Notes: a model not told the origin generated them from the sequence alone. Counted from the stretch's first letter, positions 34,442-42,504 are shown. The stretch: 64,000 nucleotides of DNA from Rivibacter subsaxonicus (GCF_004217215.1 NZ_SHKP01000007.1:1-64000); one strand, 5' to 3'. Made by a program: numbers and translations.

Positions 34442-34921
34442 ATGAACGCAGCAGCAGCAACAGCACTCACGGTCGCCACGCTGTCCGACTGGATCGGCAA
34501 GGAGATCGGGACCTCGCACTGGGTCGACGTCGACCAGCAGCGCATCAACGAGTTCGCGCACTGCACCGGCGACCACCAGTGGATCCACGTCGACGTGGAG
34601 CGGGCCAGGAAGGAAAGCCCCTTCGGAGGCCCGGTGGCGCATGGCTACCTGACGCTGGCGCTGCTGGCCGAGATGGCCATGGACATCGGCGTGGTGCCCA
34701 AAGACGCCGTGGCGGCCTTCAACTACGGCCTCGACAAGGTGCGCTTCCTGGCGCCGGTCAAGGCCGGCGCGCGGGTGCGCGCACGGGTCACGCTGGCCGA
34801 GGTGACGGATCAGGGTCAGGGGCGCAAGCTGGTCAAGCTGATCAACACCGTCGAGATCGAGGGCGAGGCCAAGCCCGCCCTCGTGGCCGAGACGCTGGCC
34901 ATGCTGGTCGGCCCGGCCTGA
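34442..34921 (+). CDS. MaoC-family (R)-specific enoyl-CoA hydratase
   Basis: 159 residues from ATG 34442 with GAAGAGG upstream. Hotdog hydratase motif with Asp44 and His49 in TGDHQWIHVD, then SPFGGPVAHGYLTLAL, the conserved segment after the catalytic pair. MaoC/PhaJ enzymes hydrate trans-2-enoyl-CoA to (R)-3-hydroxyacyl-CoA, the monomer used by PHA synthase encoded immediately downstream. The exact motif is closer to the NodN-like MaoC branch than to Aeromonas PhaJ, so stereospecificity is inferred from family and context. Its last 10 bases, including the stop, belong to the 383-bp tandem duplication that begins at 34912. Confidence 0.88.
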   Translation: MNAAAATALTVATLSDWIGKEIGTSHWVDVDQQRINEFAHCTGDHQWIHVDVERARKESPFGGPVAHGYLTLALLAEMAMDIGVVPKDAVAAFNYGLDKVRFLAPVKAGARVRARVTLAEVTDQGQGRKLVKLINTVEIEGEAKPALVAETLAMLVGPA

Positions 34922-35686
34922 GCCTCAAGCATGGAGTGAACGCCATGGTCAGGAAAACGGAGACGCCGGCCAGGCAGGCCAAGCCGGCCGCACGCAAGCG
35001 CGCCGCCGCTGCGGCCCCCACCCCCGCGCGGCGCAAGAAGGCCGCGCCGCGCGCTGCGGCGGCAGCGAACGATCGGATCGGTGAAGCCGCGGCGCGCAAC
35101 ACGCTCGCGGTGAACCCGCTGATCGGCATCCGTGCCAGCGACTTCGGCGAGGCGGCGCAGGCCCTGATCGGCGCGGCGGTGACGCAACCGGTGCAGGCCG
35201 CGCGCCACCTGGGCGCCTACGCCAGGAAGCTCGGCGCGGCGGCGCTCGGCAACACCGCGCACGAGCTCGACCCGCGCGACCGGCGCTTCGCCGACCCGGC
35301 CTGAGCCTCAAGCATGGAGTGAACGCCATGGTCAGGAAAACGGAGACGCCGGCCAGGCAGGCCAAGCCGGCCGCACGCAAGCGCGCCGCCGCTGCGGCCC
35401 CCACCCCCGCGCGGCGCAAGAAGGCCGCGCCGCGCGCTGCGGCGGCAGCGAACGATCGGATCGGTGAAGCCGCGGCGCGCAACACGCTCGCGGTGAACCC
35501 GCTGATCGGCATCCGTGCCAGCGACTTCGGCGAGGCGGCGCAGGCCCTGATCGGCGCGGCGGTGACGCAACCGGTGCAGGCCGCGCGCCACCTGGGCGCC
35601 TACGCCAGGAAGCTCGGCGCGGCGGCGCTCGGCAACACCGCGCACGAGCTCGACCCGCGCGACCGGCGCTTCGCCGACCCGGCCTG
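34912..35686 (+). repeat. Perfect 383-bp tandem duplication
   Basis: Bases 34912-35303 recur without a visible difference at 35295-35686: 392 bp matched at a period of 383 bp, the two copies sharing the 9-bp junction CCCGGCCTG (35295-35303). In the parent sequence one CCCGGCCTG ended the MaoC gene (Pro-Ala-stop) and the other lay in phaC (Pro-Ala-Trp). Joining the second to the first explains the structure exactly. The unit carries the MaoC stop, the phaC ribosome site and the first 119 phaC codons. Confidence 0.95.
34945..35304 (+). pseudogene. phaC': Duplicated 5' fragment of phaC
   Basis: 119 residues identical to residues 1-119 of the intact PhaC, from ATG 34945 with the same GGAGTG upstream. 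It ends at the TGA carried in from the duplicated MaoC end. It lacks the whole catalytic domain. It should still be transcribed and translated, giving a basic Lys/Arg/Ala/Pro-rich peptide plus the start of the N-terminal domain. It is a by-product of the tandem duplication rather than an independent gene. Confidence 0.9.
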
Positions 35687-37121
35687 GCAGAGCAGCCCGC
35701 TGCTCAAGCGCCTGCTGCAGGCCCACGCGACGACTGCGCAGGAACTGACCCGCTACATCGACGCCACCTCGCTGAACGCGCGCGACAAGGCGCGCGCGCA
35801 TCTGGTGGCGTCGATCTTCGTCGACACCATCTCGCCCAGCAACACGCTGCTCAACCCGAGCGCGCTCAAGCGCGCGGTCGATACCGGCGGCGCCAGCCTG
35901 CTCGAGGGCGTCAAGAACCTGACGCACGACCTGCGCCACAACAAGGGGCTGCCCTCGTCGGTCGACAAGTCGGCCTTCGAGGTCGGCCGCAACGTGGCCA
36001 CGACGCCCGGCAGCGTGGTGTTCCGCAACGAGGTGCTGGAGCTGATCCAGTACCAGCCGGCCACCGCGCAGGTCTACGCGCGGCCGCTGGTGATCTGCCC
36101 GCCGCAGGTCAACAAGTTCTACGCGATGGACCTGACGCCGGACAAGAGCCTGATCCGCTTTGCGCTGAGCCAGGGCCTGCAGGTCTTCGCGATCAGCTGG
36201 TTCAACCCGACCAAGGACCAGCGCGGCTGGAACATGTCGACCTACGTGCAGGCGCTCGACGAGGCGGTCGACGCGGCGCGCCAGATCACGCGCAGCCCGG
36301 ACGTCAACCTCTGGGGCGCCTGCTCCGGCGGCATGACGGCGGCGGCCTACCTGGGTTGGCTGGCCGCGACCGGGCAGCCCAAGGTCGCCAGCGTGATCTC
36401 GCCGGTGTGCGTGCTCGACCCGTCCCGGACCATGGACACGACCATGGGGCTGCTGGCCAGCGAGAAGGGCCTGAAGACCCTGAAGGCCGCGATCAAGCGC
36501 AAGGGTGTGGTCGACGGCTCCGAGCTGGCGCGCGTCTTCGCCTGGCTGCGGCCGAACGACCTGATCTGGAACTACTGGGTCAACAACTACCTGCTGGGCA
36601 ACAAGCCGCCGGCCTTCGACATCCTGTTCTGGAATGCCGACACGACCCGCTTGCCGGCCGCCTTCCATGCCGACCTGATCGGCGTCTTCGAGAACAACCC
36701 CTTCGTCAACGCCGGCCGGATGGAGGTGCTGGGCCTGCCGCTCGACCTGAGCCAGGTCGAGGTCGAGGCCTACATCGTCGCCGGCACCACCGACCACATC
36801 ACGCCCTGGCGTGCCTGCTACGAGACCGCGCGCCTCTACGGCAAGAAGAGCGAGTTCGTGCTGGCCAACGCCGGCCACTTGCAGAGCCTGCTGAACCCGC
36901 CCGGGACCGCGAAGTCCTTCTTCCTTTCCGGCGTGGCCGGCAGCCACGACCCCGATGCCTGGGCCGCCAAGGCCGAGCGCAGCGAGGGCAGCTGGTGGCC
37001 GCACTGGATGGCCTGGATGCAGCAGCGCTCGGGCACACTGGGGTCCGCGCCGAAGAAGCCGGGCAGCCGCAAGCATCCGGCTGCGCTGCCGGCACCGGGC
37101 GAGTACGTGATGGCAGGCTGA
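35328..37121 (+). CDS. phaC: Class II (medium-chain-length) PHA synthase
   Basis: 597 residues from ATG 35328 (GGAGTG upstream). Catalytic triad: Cys332 in the lipase-like box GACSGG, Asp489 in AGTTDHITPW, His517 in NAGHLQSLLNPPG. Segments such as NKFYAMDLTPDKSLIRF, RPNDLIWNYWVNNYLLGNKPP and FDILFWNADTTRLP read like Pseudomonas class II PhaC1/PhaC2, which polymerise C6-C14 (R)-3-hydroxyacyl-CoAs, rather than class I PhaC of Cupriavidus. The first 45 residues form an Ala/Lys/Arg/Pro-rich tail (RKRAAAAAPTPARRKKAAPR) like histone H1-type tails, absent from typical synthases of this class as I recall them. Sits 5' of a matching depolymerase, as in Pseudomonas pha loci. Confidence 0.93.
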   Translation: MVRKTETPARQAKPAARKRAAAAAPTPARRKKAAPRAAAAANDRIGEAAARNTLAVNPLIGIRASDFGEAAQALIGAAVTQPVQAARHLGAYARKLGAAALGNTAHELDPRDRRFADPAWQSSPLLKRLLQAHATTAQELTRYIDATSLNARDKARAHLVASIFVDTISPSNTLLNPSALKRAVDTGGASLLEGVKNLTHDLRHNKGLPSSVDKSAFEVGRNVATTPGSVVFRNEVLELIQYQPATAQVYARPLVICPPQVNKFYAMDLTPDKSLIRFALSQGLQVFAISWFNPTKDQRGWNMSTYVQALDEAVDAARQITRSPDVNLWGACSGGMTAAAYLGWLAATGQPKVASVISPVCVLDPSRTMDTTMGLLASEKGLKTLKAAIKRKGVVDGSELARVFAWLRPNDLIWNYWVNNYLLGNKPPAFDILFWNADTTRLPAAFHADLIGVFENNPFVNAGRMEVLGLPLDLSQVEVEAYIVAGTTDHITPWRACYETARLYGKKSEFVLANAGHLQSLLNPPGTAKSFFLSGVAGSHDPDAWAAKAERSEGSWWPHWMAWMQQRSGTLGSAPKKPGSRKHPAALPAPGEYVMAG

Positions 37122-37130
37122 AGGAGGCCG

Positions 37131-38054
37131 ATGAGCAGCGCCAAGGCAGCAGTACAGGGCAAGAAGGCGCCGGTCGACCGGTTGCAGGAGTTGCGGGTCG
37201 ATCCAGCCTCGGGGCTGCGGATCGGCACGATCCGGATCGGCCGCCAGCAACTGCGGGTCGGCATCCGGCCGCTGCCGGACGGCATGGAGGCCGCAGGCCC
37301 GCCGCTGCTGATGTTCAACGGCATCGGCGCCAATCTCGAACTGGCCGGTCCGCTGCTGTCCAGGCTTGGCGCGGTCGAGGCCCTGATCTTCGACCTGCCG
37401 GGTGCCGGCCAGTCGCCGCCGCCGCGCCTGCCGTACCGCCTGTTCTCGATGGCGCGGCTGGCCTGCCGGCTGCTCGACGCGCTCGGCTACGAAGGCCGGG
37501 TCGACGTTATGGGCGTGTCCTGGGGTGGGGCGCTGGCGCAGCAGTTCGCGATCCAGTACCCGCAGCGGCTGCGCCGCCTGGTGCTGGCCGCCACCGCGAT
37601 CGGCCCGCCGGCGATGATCCCGGGGCGGCCGCGGGTGCTGCTGAAGATGGTCAACCCGCAGCGCTACCGCGACAAGGGCTACATGAAGCGCATCGCGCCC
37701 GAGCTCTACGGCGGCGATCTGCGCAGCCGGCCCGAGGCGATCAAGCTCTTCACCGACCACGCGCGTGCCGGCCACCCGACCGGCTACAGGTACCAGATGC
37801 TGGCGATGCTGGGCTGGACCAGCCTGCCGTGGCTGTGGCGCATTCGCCATCCGACGCTGGTGCTGGCCGGCAACGACGATCCGCTGGTGCCGCTGATCAA
37901 CGCCCGCCTGCACGCCTGGCTGCTGCACGATGCGCGCCTGCACGTGCTTGACGACGGCCACCTGTTCCTGCTGACCCGGGCCCAGCAGACCGCAGACCTC
38001 ATCAGCGGCTTCCTGGCCGAGCCGCAGCGCCCCCGGGCGAGGACCGCAGCATGA
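37131..38054 (+). CDS. phaZ: Intracellular medium-chain PHA depolymerase
   Basis: 307 residues. Alpha/beta hydrolase with nucleophile Ser130 in GVSWGG, acid at Asp249/250 in AGNDDPLVPL and His in DDGHLFLLTR. The stretches LLMFNGIGANLELAGPLL and GVSWGGALAQQFAIQYPQRL are very close to PhaZ of Pseudomonas putida, the granule-bound enzyme that releases 3-hydroxyalkanoic acids from stored mcl-PHA. A short basic N-terminal extension precedes the core. Starts 9 nt after phaC (AAGGAGG upstream) and its stop overlaps the acyl-CoA dehydrogenase start. Confidence 0.92.
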   Translation: MSSAKAAVQGKKAPVDRLQELRVDPASGLRIGTIRIGRQQLRVGIRPLPDGMEAAGPPLLMFNGIGANLELAGPLLSRLGAVEALIFDLPGAGQSPPPRLPYRLFSMARLACRLLDALGYEGRVDVMGVSWGGALAQQFAIQYPQRLRRLVLAATAIGPPAMIPGRPRVLLKMVNPQRYRDKGYMKRIAPELYGGDLRSRPEAIKLFTDHARAGHPTGYRYQMLAMLGWTSLPWLWRIRHPTLVLAGNDDPLVPLINARLHAWLLHDARLHVLDDGHLFLLTRAQQTADLISGFLAEPQRPRARTAA

Positions 38055-39193
38055 TGAAGATCGAAAGAACGCTCTTTTCCGAGGAGCACCGGCAGTTCCG
38101 CGACACCGTGCGCCGCTTCATGGAGCAGGACGTGGTGCCGCACCACGAGGCCTGGGAGGAGCAGGGCTACGTGGATCGCGCGGTCTGGCTGAAGGCCGGC
38201 GAGAACGGCTTCCTGTGCCCGACGATGCCGGAAGAGGTCGGCGGTGCCGGCGTCGACCGGCTGTTCAGCGTGGTGCTCTTCGAGGAGCAGTTCCGCGTCA
38301 ACGCCACCGGCCTCGGCTTCGGCCTGCACTCCGAGATCGTCGCACCCTACCTGCTGCACTACGGCAGCGAGGATCTCAAGCAGCGCTACCTGCCGCGCAT
38401 GGCCAGCGGCGAGATGATCGGCGCGATCGCGATGTCGGAGCCGGCGGCCGGCTCCGACCTGCAGGGGGTGCGCGCCACCGCGGTGCGGCACGGCGACCAC
38501 TACCTGCTCAACGGCTCGAAGACCTTCATCACCAACGGCTGGTTGTGCGACCTGGTGATCGTCGTCGCCAAGACCGACCCGGCGCTCGGCGCCAAGGGCA
38601 TCAGCCTGTTCGTCGTCGACACCACGATGCCCGGCTTCAGCAAGGGCAAGCGATTGAAGAAGGTCGGCATGAAGGCGCAGGACACCTCGGAGCTGTTCTT
38701 CGACAACGTCAGGGTGCCGGTCGAGAACCTGCTTGGCGCCGAGGGCTCGGGCTTCGCCAGCCTGATGCAGGAGCTGCCGTGGGAGCGTATGCAGATCGCG
38801 ATCACCTCGATGGCCTCGGCCGAGGCAGCGCTCGAATGGACGCTGGCCTACACGCGCGAGCGCAAGGCCTTCGGCCAGGAGGTCTTCAAGTTCCAGAACA
38901 CCCGCTTCACGCTGGCCGAGTTGGCGACCGAGGTCCAGATCGGCCGGGTGTTCGTCGATCGCTGCATCGAGCTGGTGCTGAAGAACCAGCTCGACACCGC
39001 CACCGCCTCGATGGCCAAGAGCTGGTGCACCGACCTGCAGTTCAAGGTGCTCGACGCCTGCGTGCAACTGCACGGCGGCTACGGCTACATGTGGGAGTAC
39101 CCGATCGCCCGCGCCTGGGCCGACGCGCGCGTGCAGCGCATCTACGGCGGCACCAACGAGATCATGAAGGAAGTGATCTCGCGCTCGCTCTGA
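38051..39193 (+). CDS. Acyl-CoA dehydrogenase, long-chain/isovaleryl type
   Basis: 380 residues from ATG 38051, overlapping phaZ as ATGATGA. FAD and substrate motifs IAMSEPAAGSDLQG and FITNG, then RKAFGQ and the C-terminal LHGGYGYMWEYPIAR and IYGGTNEIMKE. In short/medium-chain enzymes the catalytic Glu precedes Gly-Thr-Asn/Ser near the end; here that position is Gly (YGGTNE). Instead Glu245 in LPWERM occupies the place used by long-chain and isovaleryl enzymes (LPQERL-like). It should oxidise acyl-CoA to trans-2-enoyl-CoA for the MaoC hydratase. Last gene of the operon; electron transfer flavoprotein genes are not in the window. Confidence 0.92.
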   Translation: MMKIERTLFSEEHRQFRDTVRRFMEQDVVPHHEAWEEQGYVDRAVWLKAGENGFLCPTMPEEVGGAGVDRLFSVVLFEEQFRVNATGLGFGLHSEIVAPYLLHYGSEDLKQRYLPRMASGEMIGAIAMSEPAAGSDLQGVRATAVRHGDHYLLNGSKTFITNGWLCDLVIVVAKTDPALGAKGISLFVVDTTMPGFSKGKRLKKVGMKAQDTSELFFDNVRVPVENLLGAEGSGFASLMQELPWERMQIAITSMASAEAALEWTLAYTRERKAFGQEVFKFQNTRFTLAELATEVQIGRVFVDRCIELVLKNQLDTATASMAKSWCTDLQFKVLDACVQLHGGYGYMWEYPIARAWADARVQRIYGGTNEIMKEVISRSL

Positions 39194-39206
39194 GGCTCGC
39201 CCGGCG

Positions 39207-39228
39207 GACTCACCCCGACGGGGGAGTC
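39207..39228 (+). terminator. Possible terminator hairpin after the lipid/PHA operon
   Basis: GACTC plus CCCC pairs with GGGG plus GAGTC around a GAC loop, with one bulged A. It has no T-tract, so it could be a weak or Rho-assisted end. Position fits the operon end. Confidence 0.4.
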
Positions 39229-39286
39229 GTCGTCGCCGGCCCACAGTGCGCGCGTCGCGCGCGGCGTGAGCACCTAGCATCGGGCG

Positions 39287-40651
39287 ATGGATCGATCGTC
39301 CGCTTCGCGTCGCGGCCCCTGGGTTGGCGCCGGCGCGCTGGTGCTGTCGCTGCTGGCCGTGGCCTGGCTGGCGGCCGATGGCTTGGGCGAAGTCGGTGCC
39401 ACGCCGGTCGTGGCGGCGACGCCCGCACCGGCCCCACCGATCACGGCAATGCCGGCCGAGCGGACCGTGCGGCCGCCGCGGGCAAGCGCCGTCGATGCCG
39501 CGCCCTCGGCCGCCGGCGCTCGATCTCACAGGCTGCAGGTCTGCGACGCCACTGCCGTTGTCATCGAAGCCGACGGCGCGCCGCCGGCCGTGATGTAGCA
39601 GGCCACCGAGGACGCGATCGGCAAGGTGGCGGCGCATCTGGCTGCTCGCGGCGACGACCGCTCGCGGGCCTACGCGGCCTTGCTGGCCTCGGTCTACGAC
39701 CCGGATGCGGAGCGGCGCTTCGCCGAACTCCTGGAGCGGTGCAAGAGCAAGCCCGGACAGCCTTGCAATCTGCACGACATGGCACCGGGCGACGAGAGCC
39801 GGCGGGTGGTCGCCCGCGAGACGCTGGCCCGGCTGGCCGTGACCACGAGCGATCCCGAGGTTTATGCCCGCGCCTGGCAGGCCTGCCTGCCGATCACCGA
39901 ACGAAGGCCGCGCGCCGAGGCGTCGGGTGGCGCCGGCAGCCAGTGCACGCAGCTGTCGCTGCAGCGCTGGGCGGCGCTGGACGCCGGCAATGCGGTGCCG
40001 TGGCTGCATGTGCTGGCGCAGCCGGGGCTGACGCCGGCGCAGATGGCAGAGGTGCTGCATCAGATCGCGCAGTCGCAGCGCGTCGAACACAGCTGGGGTC
40101 GGTTGCCCGCGGCGGTGGTCGAGGCCGAGGGCAGCGGCGTGCCGCGTGGCTGGCTGATGAACGCGGCCTTGGCGGCGCTCGGCATCGATGCCCAGATGAC
40201 GCCGCCATACTCCTCACTGAAGAAGCAGTGCGATACCGCAGCAGTCACCGACGCGAACCGCCGCCAGACCTGCGAGGCGATTGCCGATCTGTTGGGCTTT
40301 CGCTCGAACGCCTTGCTTGACCAATCGATCGGTCAAGCCATCGGTCGCAAGATCGGCTGGCCGGCCGACAAGCAGCGCCAGCTCGACGATGAGCGGGATG
40401 CAATGCTGGCCGTGTCCATCTCGCCTCAGATCGACGGGCAGCCGCTGAGCTGTGCGTCCTACGACAGGATGCGCCGCTACTGGAGCACGGCCGCGAAGGA
40501 CGGCGAGCTCGGCCTCGTGCGCGCCGCGCTGGCGGCCAGCGGCGAACCACTGGGCGTGCTGGCCGAACGTGGCCGCCGCGAGCAGCGCGAGTTCTCGGAG
40601 CGGATTCGCGCCGCCGCCGCGCCGGCCTCGGCCGCCAGCGCCGCGCGCTGA
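39287..40651 (+). pseudogene. Hypothetical exported protein gene interrupted by in-frame TAG
   Basis: One continuous frame of 455 codons (ATG 39287 to TGA 40651) is broken only by TAG at 39596-39598. Before it lies a signal anchor (LVLSLLAVAWLAADGLG) and a Pro/Ala-rich linker, ending VIEADGAPPAVM. After it come QATEDAIGKVAAHLAARGDD and a helical domain of about 340 residues with several cysteines. A CAG to TAG change would restore Gln-Gln. A GTG at 39626 could restart translation but has no ribosome site and would lose the signal. I do not recognise the family. It converges with the Lrp-type gene (7-bp gap). Confidence 0.75.
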
Positions 40652-40658
40652 TTCGCGC

Positions 40659-41228
40659 TCAGCCCGCCACGCGGTCGATGCGCCGCGCCAGCACCACCGA
40701 GGTGTGCGTGCGCACGACGCCGTCGAAGGTGCCGATCTCGTCGAGCAGCGCATCGAGCCGCACTGCCGAGTCGGCGTGCAACAGCGCGAGGTAGTCGAAC
40801 TCGCCGCTGACCGTGCTGAGCTGGCGCAGCTCGGGCATGCGCGCCAGGTGGCGCTCGACCTCGCGCCCGCTCTTGGGTTGCACCGTGATGCCGACCCAGG
40901 CCTGCAGGCCGCGGTCGTCGGCGTCGCGTCCCAGGCGCACCGTGTAGCCGACGATCACGCCCTCGCGCTCGAGCCGCGCCACGCGCGCCAGCACGGTGGT
41001 GCGCGCCACGCCCAGGCGGCGCGCGAGGTTGGCGGCGCTGTCGCGGGCGTTGGCCTGCAGCAGCGTCAGCAGCGCGCGGTCGAGCTCGTCGCGGGTGCCG
41101 CCGGCGGCCGCGGGGGCCGCTGGCGCGGAGGCGCGTGCGGGCGCGCGCGGCGTGCTGCGCACCGGGGAGCGTGGCGCGGCCGTCCTTGCTTTGGACGAGG
41201 TGGAAGCGGCGGGGCGGCGAGTGGCCAT
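40659..41228 (-). CDS. Lrp/AsnC-family regulator
   Basis: 189 residues. The first 45 residues are an Ala/Pro/Arg/Ser-rich extension not usual in the family. The helix-turn-helix follows (DELDRALLTLLQANARDSAANLARRLGVARTTVLARVARLE in two helices plus turn), then the RAM ligand-binding domain (AWVGITVQPKSGREVERHLARM, VSGEFDYLALLHADS). Such proteins sense amino acids. It is divergent from the lysine-catabolism operon with a 147-bp shared promoter region, so local control by lysine or an intermediate is likely. A shorter start at the end of the extension cannot be excluded. Confidence 0.9.
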   Translation of the reverse strand: MATRRPAASTSSKARTAAPRSPVRSTPRAPARASAPAAPAAAGGTRDELDRALLTLLQANARDSAANLARRLGVARTTVLARVARLEREGVIVGYTVRLGRDADDRGLQAWVGITVQPKSGREVERHLARMPELRQLSTVSGEFDYLALLHADSAVRLDALLDEIGTFDGVVRTHTSVVLARRIDRVAG

Positions 41229-41375
41229 GCGATCGAACCGGTGGTTTGCGACAAATCGTCAGAGATCGTAGTCGATCTGTCGTCCAAAGCTGTATTTCTG
41301 TCGCAGATGACACGCTGTTTCGACAGCAGCCGCTTCTAGACTCGTCTCGATCGATTCACCTCTCGGAGACAGCTC
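41229..41375. promoter_or_regulatory. Divergent lrp-like/lysine operon control region
   Basis: 147 bp between divergent starts, visibly more AT-rich than its surroundings. It holds a perfect inverted repeat GCTGT-TTCG-ACAGC (41314-41327) and related CTGTCG/CGACAG elements at 41298-41303 and 41321-41326, candidate operator half-sites for the Lrp-type regulator. GGAGACAG precedes the dehydrogenase start. Confidence 0.5.
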
Positions 41376-42470
41376 ATGAAAGTCGTTCTGCTCGGCGCCG
41401 GCCATATCGGACAAACCATCGCCAGCCTGCTGCAGGGCAGCGGCGACTACCAGGTGACTGTGGTCGACAAGAGTGCCGCCGCGCTGGCCAAGCTGGCCGG
41501 CCTCGGCGTGCAGACCAAGGTGGTCGACACCGAACAGGCCGGCCCGCTGCTGGCGGCACTGCGTGGCAACGAGGCGGTGATCAACGCGCTGCCCTACCAC
41601 CTGGCCACGCTGGCCGCGACGCAGGCGCGCGAGGCCGGCTGCCACTACTTCGACCTCACCGAGGATGTGGCCGCCACCCGCGCGATCATGGAGCTGGCCG
41701 AGGGCGCCAACACCGCCTTCATGCCGCAATGCGGCCTGGCGCCGGGCTTCATCGGCATCGTCGCGCACCACTTCGCGCAGCAATTCGACACCCTCTACGA
41801 CGTGAAGATGCGCGTCGGCGCGCTGCCGGCCTTCCCGACCAACTCGCTGAAGTACAACCTCACGTGGAGCGTCGACGGGCTCATCAACGAGTACTGCCAC
41901 CCCTGCGAGGCGATCCGCGACGGCCACAAGATCGAGGTGCTGCCGCTCGAAGGGCTCGAGCACTTCTCGCTCGACGGCACCGAGTACGAGGCCTTCAACA
42001 CCTCGGGCGGCCTCGGCACCCTGTGCGAGACGCTGGCCGGCAAGGCCCGCATGCTCGACTACAAGACCGTGCGCTACCCCGGCCACAACGCGCTGATGAA
42101 GGTGCTGCTCGAAGAGCTGCAGCTCAAGCACGACCAGGAGCTACTGAAGAACATCATGCGCAAGTCGGTGCCGATGACGATGCAGGACGTGGTGCTGGTC
42201 TTCGTCACCGTCAGCGGCCTCAAGGGCGGCCAGTACGTCGAGGAAGTCTTCGCGCGCAAGATCTTTGCCGATCGCACCGAGGGCGCGCCGCTGTCGGCGA
42301 TCCAGATCACCACCGCCGCCGGCATCTGCGCGGCGGTCGACCTGTTCCGCGAGGGCAAGCTGCCGCAGAAGGGCTTCATCCGCCAGGAGCAGGTCGAGCT
42401 GCCGGCCTTCCTCGCCAACCGCTTTGGCAGTGCGTACCAGCAGTCGCGCCAGGTCGAGTCGATCGGTTGA
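41376..42470 (+). CDS. Saccharopine dehydrogenase-family protein, probable lysine 6-dehydrogenase
   Basis: 364 residues. N-terminal Rossmann motif GAGHIGQTIASLL followed by DKSAAALAKL. The C-terminal domain is of the saccharopine dehydrogenase type (PQCGLAPGFIGIVAHHF, VGALPAFPTNSLKYNLTWS, GLINEY). The compact size matches bacterial lysine 6-dehydrogenase, which deaminates L-lysine at the epsilon carbon to allysine with NAD. Pairing with an ALDH7-type enzyme and a 2-oxoadipate dioxygenase supports this over saccharopine reductase, since no lysine-ketoglutarate reductase is present. Not proven by sequence alone. Confidence 0.82.
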   Translation: MKVVLLGAGHIGQTIASLLQGSGDYQVTVVDKSAAALAKLAGLGVQTKVVDTEQAGPLLAALRGNEAVINALPYHLATLAATQAREAGCHYFDLTEDVAATRAIMELAEGANTAFMPQCGLAPGFIGIVAHHFAQQFDTLYDVKMRVGALPAFPTNSLKYNLTWSVDGLINEYCHPCEAIRDGHKIEVLPLEGLEHFSLDGTEYEAFNTSGGLGTLCETLAGKARMLDYKTVRYPGHNALMKVLLEELQLKHDQELLKNIMRKSVPMTMQDVVLVFVTVSGLKGGQYVEEVFARKIFADRTEGAPLSAIQITTAAGICAAVDLFREGKLPQKGFIRQEQVELPAFLANRFGSAYQQSRQVESIG

Positions 42471-42504
42471 ACGGACAATCGCTGACCGGACGCAAGGAAC
42501 GACG

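Noticed and set aside
34945-35304. A separate small phasin- or PhaF-like gene before phaC
   Set aside because: Its 119 codons are identical to the phaC 5' end and its stop comes from the duplicated MaoC end, so it is a duplication fragment.
39596-39598. TAG read as pyrrolysine or programmed read-through
   Set aside because: No pyrrolysine genes are visible and the order is not known for it; a simple CAG to TAG mutation explains the codon.
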